In this document: piece by piece, positions 1-5,987 of the stretch | Numbering within the stretch: position 1 is the first letter of the stretch | Layout: every line of letters begins with the position of its first letter | From: Oscillospiraceae bacterium | GTDB lineage: Bacteria; Bacillota_A; Clostridia; Saccharofermentanales; Saccharofermentanaceae | Assembly: GCA_902803365.1 (NCBI GenBank) | Contig: CADCPU010000376.1 | Coordinates: 1-11,464 of the forward strand | DNA: 11,464 nucleotides | Direction of reading: 5' to 3' | The notes under the pieces: model-generated | What the model was told of the DNA's origin: nothing | The model's database searches: none | Seen by the model: only the letters and a program-made list of their open reading frames with translations | Made by a program: the position numbers and the translations under genes

Positions 1-1833
1 ATGAGGCAGGAATTGTGCGGGGAAAAAGCCGATATCTTTTTGTTTCTTTGTTATGCCACTTACTCTGATACGCCCGCTGCAAGGCAGGGCGAGCTGAATA
101 TCTTTAATCTCCCTGATCTTCATGATTTTGACGGTGTTGTTATTTTCGGAAGCTCCCTCGATTATAAGGACCGGGTGGATCAGATAATAGAGAGGAGTAA
201 AGAGGCAGGTATCCCCGTTGTCGTGCAGGGTACAAGACGTGAGGGAGTAAGTTTTGTAGGTTCCGATAACTATCATGCCGTTAAGGATCTGTGCGAGCAC
301 ATGGTCAAGGAACACGGCGCGAAGAATATCACGTTCTTTGCAGGTACCAGGGATTCACACGATTCGGAGCTGAGACTTAATGCGGTTCGCGATTATCTGC
401 GCGAAAACGGTTGCGAAGACTATCTTAAGGAAGTCTTCTATACGAATTGGGAAAATGCTGGAGCAGCAAGACGTATAGACGAGATCTGTACGAATGGTGA
501 GAAGCTTCCTGATATATTTATCTGTGCCAATGACGGCCTTGCGATGGAGACTTGTATGTCGCTTGGCAGATACGGATATGAGGTACCTGCAGATGTAAAG
601 GTCAGCGGATTTGATTATATCGATATGGGTAAGGTCTTCGATCCTTCGATCGCATCAGTCGATCAGTGCTTTGGCGATATGGGAGCAGCTGCCATAAGGC
701 TTTGGAGAAAGTGTTTGAACGGTGAGAGCGGATGCAATGAGATGGTTGCCTGCAAGTTTATTCCGGGCGAGAGCTGCGACTGTTATGAATTCAGGAACAG
801 CGACAAGCTCAGAAGGAAGATGGGCCGCGACGCATTTGCCAAGCGTGCAATGAGCACGTACTTCGAGCGCAAGCTCAACAATATGGACTTTGCGATAATG
901 TCCTGCTTAAGCTATCTCGAACTCAAGGATAAGTTATATAACCTTCTGATGGAAAACCACGATTACGAGGGTGATTCTTTTCATGTTCTCCTCGAACCGG
1001 AGTTCGGGCTGTCGATCTATGACAACAGCTTGGTCCTCAACACCGAAGGCTACAGCAACAACATGGAAGTCATCTATTCCATGGAAGACGGTGTGCCTTA
1101 CAAAAAAGATTCATTCGATTCGCGTGACCTCGTTCCGGGATACGATCCTGAGGGTGAGAATCATATGTATGTCTTCCTGCCGCTGCACGAGGCGGATTCC
1201 AATTACGGTTATCTTATCTTCCGTGATTGCATCGAAAAGGTCGAGAACCATTTCCTGCTTACGTACTACATGCGAATGGTATTGGCTTTCCAGAAGTTCC
1301 GTCAGGCGCTCACCATGGATCATATCAATAAGAGACTTCTCGATCTGATGGGACATGATCCGCTGACGAACGTCAATAACCGCATGGCTTATGAAGGGAA
1401 GGAGAAGGAGCTTCAGGAACAGATCGACGCTGATATGGATGTCGAGTTCGGCATTGTCATGTTCGACGTAAATAACCTGAAGATGATCAACGATTCCCAG
1501 GGTCATGAAGCAGGCGACGAGTATCTTCAGAGAGCCTGCCACTTGATCTGTGATGTGTTTAAGAGAAGTCCTGTCTACAGGATCGGAGGCGATGAGTTCA
1601 TAACAGTCCTCCAGGGCGAAGATTATGAGAACCGCGAAGCCTGTATTAAGGCTGTAAACGAGAAGATGAGTCCTTATTCAGACACGCTGCCGCTTCCTGA
1701 GGATTATGTATCCGTTGCCTGCGGCCTGTCTGTTTACGATCGCAATATCGATTCAGCGGTCGCGGATGTCATAAAGCGTGCCGATGAAGCGATGTATAAG
1801 GATAAGGCTGCAAAAAAATCCCATAAAGGCTGA
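1..1833 (+). CDS. Sugar-binding-domain/GGDEF diguanylate cyclase (probably 5'-partial)
   Basis: The encoded protein should make c-di-GMP from two GTP. Residues 1 to about 265 resemble the LacI/ribose-binding-protein fold (FDGVVIFG at 43-50, IPVVVQG at 71-77, FICANDGLAMET at 173-184, VSGFDYID at 201-208). There is no DNA-binding helix-turn-helix. Residues 270-440 form a variable, GAF-like linker. Residues about 450-608 are a GGDEF domain with DPLTNVNNR at 453-461, metal ligand D489, N497 and D506, and an intact GGDEF at 529-533. The RxxD inhibitory site expected just upstream is absent (FKRS stands there). No signal peptide or membrane helix is seen, so the protein is probably cytoplasmic. The first beta strand of the binding fold is missing and the ATG is the first base of the window, so roughly 25-40 N-terminal residues probably lie upstream. 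The ligand is unknown. The GGDEF call is very secure; the ligand-binding call is secure at fold level only. Confidence 0.9.
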   Translation: MRQELCGEKADIFLFLCYATYSDTPAARQGELNIFNLPDLHDFDGVVIFGSSLDYKDRVDQIIERSKEAGIPVVVQGTRREGVSFVGSDNYHAVKDLCEHMVKEHGAKNITFFAGTRDSHDSELRLNAVRDYLRENGCEDYLKEVFYTNWENAGAARRIDEICTNGEKLPDIFICANDGLAMETCMSLGRYGYEVPADVKVSGFDYIDMGKVFDPSIASVDQCFGDMGAAAIRLWRKCLNGESGCNEMVACKFIPGESCDCYEFRNSDKLRRKMGRDAFAKRAMSTYFERKLNNMDFAIMSCLSYLELKDKLYNLLMENHDYEGDSFHVLLEPEFGLSIYDNSLVLNTEGYSNNMEVIYSMEDGVPYKKDSFDSRDLVPGYDPEGENHMYVFLPLHEADSNYGYLIFRDCIEKVENHFLLTYYMRMVLAFQKFRQALTMDHINKRLLDLMGHDPLTNVNNRMAYEGKEKELQEQIDADMDVEFGIVMFDVNNLKMINDSQGHEAGDEYLQRACHLICDVFKRSPVYRIGGDEFITVLQGEDYENREACIKAVNEKMSPYSDTLPLPEDYVSVACGLSVYDRNIDSAVADVIKRADEAMYKDKAAKKSHKG

Positions 1834-2010
1834 TCACATCCCCTGAAAATCTGAAATGTGACAAAAATGTAGCAAATCAGATATGTATGTTAGTATTCCT
1901 GAGCCTTGCGTTTTCACATTTGGAAGATAAATATTTTCCTTGAAATGCCTGAAACTGCGTTGTATGGGGCAAATGTCAAATAAGAATATGAATAAAATGT
2001 AAATGAGATA

Positions 2011-2039
2011 TTGAACAAATGTGTATACAGTGTTAATAT
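2011..2039 (+). promoter_or_regulatory. Sigma-A-type promoter
   Basis: A -35 element TTGAAC (2011-2016) and a -10 element TAATAT (2034-2039) are separated by exactly 17 bp. This is the best promoter-like match in the intergenic region. Transcription would start near 2046, about 20 nt before the first helix of the structured RNA and about 290 nt before the lyase start codon. It could therefore drive the small ORF, the lyase, or both. Confidence 0.6.
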
Positions 2040-2066
2040 GAGTTCACAGGTTGTTTGATGAATATC

Positions 2067-2202
2067 GCCCTGCTAATAGGAAGTAAGTATGATCTATTGG
2101 TTTACGGCGGACGTGATCAATATAGTGGTGTGTTTCATACTTATACAGGTGTGTTGGTGGTCAGACCGGGAAACGGTCTGACCGGCACGCATTTTGCAGG
2201 GC
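2067..2202 (+). ncRNA. Putative structured RNA / leader with three helices
   Basis: Helix P1 joins GCCCTGC (2067-2073) to GCAGGGC (2196-2202). Inside it, P2 pairs TAAGTATGA (2084-2092) with TCATACTTA (2135-2143), nine Watson-Crick pairs, plus a G2083-U2144 wobble. P2 is capped by a small hairpin UUACG/CGUGA (2102-2106/2112-2116) with loop GCGGA. P3 is a perfect 10-bp stem GGTCAGACCG/CGGTCTGACC (2159-2168/2174-2183) with loop GGAAA. It can be extended by 2149-2155 pairing with 2184-2190 using some G-U pairs. The promoter at 2011-2039 would place the transcript start just upstream. I could not match it by eye to c-di-GMP-I or -II, TPP, SAM, cobalamin or THF riboswitches, 6S RNA, SRP RNA or tmRNA. 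It could be an independent small RNA, a leader of the lyase, or the fold of the small-ORF mRNA. The pairings are seen; the function is inferred. Confidence 0.45.
2089..2181 (+). CDS. Putative small hydrophobic membrane peptide, 30 aa
   Basis: An ATG at 2089 opens a 30-codon frame ending in TGA at 2179-2181. A purine-rich AGGAAG (2078-2083) lies 5 nt upstream and is a plausible ribosome binding site. The peptide begins MIYWFTADV, continues as an uninterrupted hydrophobic run to WW at 23-24 (only N11 and Q20 are polar), and ends SDRETV. It would form a single transmembrane helix with a short charged tail. The frame sits 50 nt downstream of a good promoter and ends inside a perfect hairpin. This layout resembles type I toxin or other small membrane-peptide genes, whose mRNAs typically fold to hide their start. 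I recognise no named family. Chance occurrence is possible because the ORF is short, so the call is tentative. Confidence 0.4.
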   Translation: MIYWFTADVINIVVCFILIQVCWWSDRETV

Positions 2203-2220
2203 AGTGATGAGTTTGGAGTT

Positions 2221-2317
2221 CTGATCGACCTGAAATTGTGTTTTTTCTTCAGTTAATAAAATTCGATATGTTCCGTCATGATCAGCGGCGGTTCATTTTA
2301 GCGTTATGTTCGTAACG
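2221..2317 (+). other. Lyase leader, weak secondary structure
   Basis: Between the structured RNA and the lyase start there is no gene. CTGATC (2221-2226) can pair with GATCAG (2280-2285). Within that loop CTGAA can pair with TTCAG around a T6 run. CGTTA/TAACG (2302-2306/2313-2317) forms a small hairpin just before the ribosome binding site. None is strong enough to call a terminator or an expression platform. Confidence 0.25.
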
Positions 2318-2335
2318 ATCTTGGGGGCTAAAGTA

Positions 2336-5300
2336 ATGAAGAAAAAGATCACTGTCCTTTTATTGATAGTATTTATCTTATCTTTTATAAGCAGCAACGT
2401 TCTGGCGGTCGATCAGAATGACACGTCAGACAGCCTGCCTGTTCACGATACAAAGGTATATAAGAATCTTCCCAACAAAGATGATTATGTTCGTCCCTCT
2501 GCGCAGGCGATCCTCTCGGATTTTGCGCCTTCCGCGAACCAGCATCCGCGCGTCATGATCGACCGCGACGGTTTGAGCGAACTAAAAAAACAGATAAATA
2601 ACGGACCGAAGTCGTACTGGTATTCCAAGCTCAAGACACGAGCTGATTCCATCTGCTACGGTCTTTTGAACGATACCGAAAATAACCTTTTCAAGTACAC
2701 CAAATGCTACCTCACAAGGATGCCCGGAATAGGCGGGAAGGGCAATGCGGCCGACCAGTTCAAGGACCGCATGATGACGCTCGGCATGATGTACATGCTC
2801 CTTAAAGACGGCGAGACATTCGGCGACCACAAATATACCAAGGCGGATTGCGCCGACGCAGCGATGAAGATGCTCGAGCGCGTCATGTCTTTTTCAGATA
2901 TCAACCCTTGGCACGACCTGGATTTCGGCTTTTTCTGTCAGGGCTACGCGATCGCTTACGACTGGATGTACGATGCCTGGACCGCATCCCGGCGTGAGAA
3001 GCTCGAGAATGCGATCAAGTGGCACTGTTTTCGACCGGCCAACGACTCATTCACGAGTAACGTCACGAGCAGCAGCCAGACCAGCGACAACGGTGTCGTC
3101 ATGGGCGTATACACGGTCCACAACCACAATGCCATCTGTAATTCGGGCATCGTCATGGCGTCTCTCGCGCTGATGGATAAGTACCCGAACATAACGTCGT
3201 CTCTCTGCCACGATGCTTTCATCTGCAGCGAGCGCCTCCTCAATGAATTCGCACCGAGCGGCCTTACGACCGAGGGAGTCGAATACTATCTGCTGTCCAT
3301 CGAGAATCTGTCCATGATGTTTTCGACGATGGAAGCGTCCCTCGGCAAGCTCTACGGACTTGATACCTGCACGGGCCTTGAAGGCGGCAAGCCGATCAAG
3401 GGCATCCACGCGCTCGAATCAGACGCAGGCTCGTTCAGCTACGGCGATACTTACGACTCGCTGATGTCGAGTCCGGGCATCCTCTATTTTGATAAGCACT
3501 ACGATCTTCACGGTTACCGCAACAAGGACTACGAACTCGTTAAGCAGCGTTTTGCGACCGACTATACGAAGAACGTTGAAGTCCTCTGCTGGTACGAGCC
3601 GGAGGCAGCTGATGCGCAGGCGAACTTCGCGCTCGACCATACCGTTCAGGGAATCTCGTCCTGGGCGACTTTCAGAGATCACTTTGACGCGGGTCAGACC
3701 TTCGTCGGTGTCAAAGCCGGCACGACAGCCGATCAGCATTTCCTGCATCTTGACGAGGGCAGTTTTGTCTTTAACGCCCTCGGCGTAAGATGGGCCTGTG
3801 ACATGGGTAAGGACAGTTACAGCCTTCCGGGCTACATGGACGTTCAGGACAACGACGACAGGTGGGAGATCTTCCGCCTCCGTCCCGACGGCCACAACAC
3901 GCTCCTCATCGATCCGAATCCGAACGACTTCGGTTATGAGCTCAATAAGAATTCAACGCTGCAGACATGGACAACCGACAGCGGTGCCAAGGCCGTCGTC
4001 GACTTATCCGCTCTCGTAAGCTCCAAAGCAACTTCCGATAAGAGAGGATTCCTTTTCGATGATAACAGACAGACTCTCGTCGTTCGCGACGAAGTATCTC
4101 TTAAGGGTAAATCGGATCTTTACTGGATCATGTACACCGAACAGTCCGTCAGGATCGATGGCAATTCGGCGATCCTGAGTGCCAAGGATAAAAACAAAAA
4201 GGATGTCTATGTCAAGCTCGACTTCGCTTCATCAGCGGCAGGAACTCTCTACACCGAGAGCGCCGCACCTTGGGATAAGGCACCGCATGTCGATGGCCAA
4301 AAGGACAACTCCGGATATACCAGGATCGTCTACAAGATCTCAGGCGCAACAGGTGACGTGAACATCACAGCCAAGTTGATACCGGTAAGGGAAAGTACTG
4401 CTTCGGTCTGGGCGGCAAAGGATTACGGCAGCATCTCATCCTGGACACTTGAGCAGTCGGTGAAGCCGCCTACGGCTACTCCTACTGCAGTTCCTTCCGT
4501 GACATCTGCTCCGACTGCAACAACGGCGGCAACTGCTAACCCTACTGCAACAACAGGCGCAAAGCCGACTTCTTCCGCAAGCGCTGCTGTAACGACTACA
4601 CCATCCGCCGGTTCGGCTACTCCGACGGTAGCTTCTTCAACTGCAACTTCTGCGCCTGCCAAGCCGACGTCATCAGCGACGGCAACTGCCAAGCCGGATG
4701 CTACCAAGTCGCCTGAAGCAACAGGTACTCCGCAGGAAGTTGAAGCAAAGAAAGACATCGCGGCATTTGTCGACCGCATCTATACATATGTACTTAACCG
4801 TGAACCTGAGCCTGAAGGCGCTGCTTTCTGGACCGATGAGCTCTATTCGTTCAGAAGGACGGGCGCTGAAGTAGGACTTCAGTTCATATTCAGCGATGAG
4901 TTCACATCACGCGGAACCACGGACGACGAGTTCGTTACTATACTTTATAAGACCTTTTTCGATCGCACACCTGAAGAAGAAGGATTTAAGTTCTGGACTG
5001 ACGCTCTTAAGAACGGCACGATGGACCGAATGGCAGTAGCCACGGGCTTTGTCTACTCACAGGAGTGGGCTGATATCTGCGCTACGTACGGCATCCGCTC
5101 AGGCGGTGACTTGAAGCCGACGGTCAAGATCAGTCCGACCGATCTTACGTACGCATTCGTTGAGCGCATGTACACGACTGCGATGCGCCGCGAATACGAC
5201 GCCGAAGGACGTGAGTATTGGGCAACGCTCCTGTCAAACTTCGAGATGACGGGTGAGCAGGTGGGAGCTTTCTTCTTCTTAAGCGATGAGATGGAAAGCT

Positions 5301-5494
5301 ACGGCCTTACAAACGAACAGTTCCTCGAGCGACTCTATCTGACCTTCATGGATCGCGATAGCGATGCGGAGGGACTGCAGTTCTGGCTCGACGGAATGTC
5401 TTCCGGAATGACGCGCACCGACGTGGTATTCGGCTTCACCAGAAGTCCCGAGTTTACCGCCAAGTGCATCGAGGCAAGGATCTTGCCTTACTGA
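2336..5494 (+). CDS. Secreted heparinase II/III-like polysaccharide lyase with DUF4214 repeats
   Basis: This is probably an extracellular lyase acting on uronic-acid-containing polysaccharide. I chose the ATG at 2336 (1052 aa) over the in-frame ATG at 2306 because GGGGG (2323-2327) lies 8 nt upstream and the protein then begins with a classic signal peptide: MKKK, a hydrophobic core, and likely cleavage after VLA at residue 24. Residues about 55-420 look like the all-alpha toroid, with HNHNA at 262-266 and EYY at 316-318, where Asn/His/Tyr catalytic residues usually lie in this fold. Residues about 435-690 match the heparinase II/III-like beta-sandwich, with H471LDEGSF. Residues 711-801 are a Pro/Thr/Ala/Ser linker. 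Two DUF4214 modules follow at 811-915 and 941-1043. No sortase motif, SLH domain or dockerin is seen. Substrate and exact PL family cannot be read from the sequence. Domain calls are firm; catalytic residue assignments come from family knowledge. Confidence 0.88.
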   Translation: MKKKITVLLLIVFILSFISSNVLAVDQNDTSDSLPVHDTKVYKNLPNKDDYVRPSAQAILSDFAPSANQHPRVMIDRDGLSELKKQINNGPKSYWYSKLKTRADSICYGLLNDTENNLFKYTKCYLTRMPGIGGKGNAADQFKDRMMTLGMMYMLLKDGETFGDHKYTKADCADAAMKMLERVMSFSDINPWHDLDFGFFCQGYAIAYDWMYDAWTASRREKLENAIKWHCFRPANDSFTSNVTSSSQTSDNGVVMGVYTVHNHNAICNSGIVMASLALMDKYPNITSSLCHDAFICSERLLNEFAPSGLTTEGVEYYLLSIENLSMMFSTMEASLGKLYGLDTCTGLEGGKPIKGIHALESDAGSFSYGDTYDSLMSSPGILYFDKHYDLHGYRNKDYELVKQRFATDYTKNVEVLCWYEPEAADAQANFALDHTVQGISSWATFRDHFDAGQTFVGVKAGTTADQHFLHLDEGSFVFNALGVRWACDMGKDSYSLPGYMDVQDNDDRWEIFRLRPDGHNTLLIDPNPNDFGYELNKNSTLQTWTTDSGAKAVVDLSALVSSKATSDKRGFLFDDNRQTLVVRDEVSLKGKSDLYWIMYTEQSVRIDGNSAILSAKDKNKKDVYVKLDFASSAAGTLYTESAAPWDKAPHVDGQKDNSGYTRIVYKISGATGDVNITAKLIPVRESTASVWAAKDYGSISSWTLEQSVKPPTATPTAVPSVTSAPTATTAATANPTATTGAKPTSSASAAVTTTPSAGSATPTVASSTATSAPAKPTSSATATAKPDATKSPEATGTPQEVEAKKDIAAFVDRIYTYVLNREPEPEGAAFWTDELYSFRRTGAEVGLQFIFSDEFTSRGTTDDEFVTILYKTFFDRTPEEEGFKFWTDALKNGTMDRMAVATGFVYSQEWADICATYGIRSGGDLKPTVKISPTDLTYAFVERMYTTAMRREYDAEGREYWATLLSNFEMTGEQVGAFFFLSDEMESYGLTNEQFLERLYLTFMDRDSDAEGLQFWLDGMSSGMTRTDVVFGFTRSPEFTAKCIEARILPY
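4466..4741 (+). repeat. Low-complexity Pro/Thr/Ala/Ser linker coding region
   Basis: Codons 711-801 of the lyase encode about 90 residues made almost only of P, T, A, S, V, K and G, with recurring PTAT, PTSSA and ATA units. Such linkers separate catalytic and binding or anchoring modules in secreted enzymes and are often O-glycosylated. The same stretch gives an Ala/Val-rich open frame on the opposite strand, which is an artefact. Confidence 0.8.
4766..5467 (+). repeat. Tandem DUF4214 modules in the lyase
   Basis: Four related half-units begin at residues F811, F866, F941 and F996: 55 residues apart within each module and 130 between modules. Each has the pattern F(V/L)xxxY, then a short (N/D/R)R(E/D/T)xxxxEG motif, then an aromatic-W segment (AFW, KFW, EYW, QFW), and ends in a hydrophobic stretch with SxE(F/W/M). 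This is the DUF4214 signature. Its molecular role is not established. The C-terminal position after a linker suggests attachment to a surface component or to the substrate. Confidence 0.8.
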
Positions 5495-5535
5495 ATCAGC
5501 CTTTATTTCATAACACACACACAATTATAAAGGAG

Positions 5536-5576
5536 ACAAGCCCTTCAGTGATCCGCTCGCTGAGGGGTCTTGTTTT
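5536..5576 (+). terminator. Rho-independent terminator of the lyase gene
   Basis: ACAAGCCCTTCAG (5536-5548) pairs with CTGAGGGG-TCTTGT (5560-5573), with a single bulged T at 5568 and an 11-nt loop. TTT (5574-5576) continues the T-rich 3' side (TTGTTTTG), which is then followed by a mixed tail. It lies 42 bp after the lyase stop codon and separates the lyase from the repeat cluster and the ABC operon. Confidence 0.8.
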
Positions 5577-5621
5577 GCTATTTCTGTTTAAGGATCAGCG
5601 CGAAACGATACACGGAAAAGC

Positions 5622-5664
5622 ATTGCAGTCCGATTTCAGAAAAAAACGTTTTTTGGACTGCAAT
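5622..5664. repeat. 43-bp inverted-repeat unit, copy 1 (cluster A)
   Basis: The arms ATTGCAGTCC (5622-5631) and GGACTGCAAT (5655-5664) are perfect 10-bp reverse complements around a 23-bp centre. The centre contains the self-complementary run AAAAAACGTTTTTT (5641-5654). Its left half (GATTTCAGAAAAAA) closely resembles the first unit of cluster B near 11357. Confidence 0.85.
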
Positions 5665-5696
5665 TTCAGGATCTGAAATCTCATTAACAGGAGGAT

Positions 5697-5739
5697 TTTG
5701 CAGTCCAAAACCATCGAAAACCGTTTCGCGGACTGCAAT
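5697..5739. repeat. 43-bp inverted-repeat unit, copy 2 (cluster A)
   Basis: The arms TTTGCAGTCC (5697-5706) and GGACTGCAAT (5730-5739) pair over 9 bp. The unit starts exactly 75 bp after copy 1. The centre keeps the shared CGTTT core and can form an inner CGAAA/TTTCG stem (5715-5719/5724-5728), leaving an asymmetric bulge on the left side. Confidence 0.85.
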
Positions 5740-5771
5740 CTTGAGGCAACAGGAGGCATTGACCACCATAA

Positions 5772-5814
5772 ATTGCAGTCCAAAACAGGCGCAAATCGTT
5801 TTGCGGACTGCAAT
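5772..5814. repeat. 43-bp inverted-repeat unit, copy 3 (cluster A)
   Basis: The arms ATTGCAGTCC (5772-5781) and GGACTGCAAT (5805-5814) are perfect. The unit starts exactly 75 bp after copy 2, so both spacers are 32 bp. The inner stem GCAAA/TTTGC (5791-5795/5800-5804) stacks directly on the outer stem, with a 9-nt bulge on the left. It matches copy 2 at 36 of 43 positions by my count. Confidence 0.85.
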
Positions 5815-5895
5815 CGGCTCCGTCAGCTAAGTCCGGCCCCGACACTTCCTCCATTAGGTAGTAAAACCGTGAAGCACACAGTACAACAGCACTTC

Positions 5896-5935
5896 TTACA
5901 ATAATGTCACGCGATGTCACCTCAATCGATGTTAC
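5896..5935. promoter_or_regulatory. Candidate Bce-type response-regulator operator
   Basis: TTACA-ATAA-TGTCA (5896-5909) differs by one base from the TNACA-N4-TGTAA inverted repeat that I recall as the binding consensus of BceR-like regulators. It overlaps direct repeats ATGTCAC at 5904-5910 and 5914-5920, one helical turn apart, with a degenerate ATGTTAC at 5929-5935. The site lies 53 bp before the start of a Bce-type transporter operon that encodes its own OmpR-family regulator. A weak -35/-10 pair (TTACGA 5932-5937, TATCAT 5953-5958, only 15 bp apart) is the nearest promoter candidate downstream. Confidence 0.5.
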
Positions 5936-5987
5936 GATTATTAAGACAAAAGTATCATATGGGTGTAATGAAACGGAGGAATCAGAT

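Noticed and set aside
1854..1939. Inverted repeat AAATGTGA/TCACATTT and hairpin GGAAGAT/ATTTTCC after the GGDEF gene
   Set aside because: The arms are short, AT-rich and either far apart or not followed by a T tract, so I cannot call a terminator for the GGDEF gene.
2067..2202. c-di-GMP riboswitch, suggested by the neighbouring GGDEF gene
   Set aside because: The conserved core and tetraloop-receptor elements of class I and the pseudoknot layout of class II, as I remember them, are not present.
2203..2336. Antisense promoter for an antitoxin RNA to the small ORF
   Set aside because: The best minus-strand pair (ATGACG, 16 bp, TATTAA) matches the consensus poorly; nothing convincing was found.
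4423..4779. Ala/Val-rich minus-strand ORF of 118 codons
   Set aside because: It is the mirror image of the Pro/Thr/Ala linker of the lyase; low complexity keeps the opposite frame open.
5622..5814. CRISPR array with 43-bp repeats and 32-bp spacers
   Set aside because: The period is exact, but the repeats diverge strongly in their centres (by my count copies 1 and 3 differ at about 12 positions), there are only three units, no cas genes, and related hairpins with changed arms occur at the other end of the window. A hairpin-repeat family fits better.
5570..5920. Several overlapping ORFs on both strands (for example 5698-5904 + and 5684-5920 -)
   Set aside because: They translate the hairpin repeats, giving recurrent peptides such as FADCN and LQSK; none has a ribosome binding site or domain, and frames are open on both strands because of the repeats.
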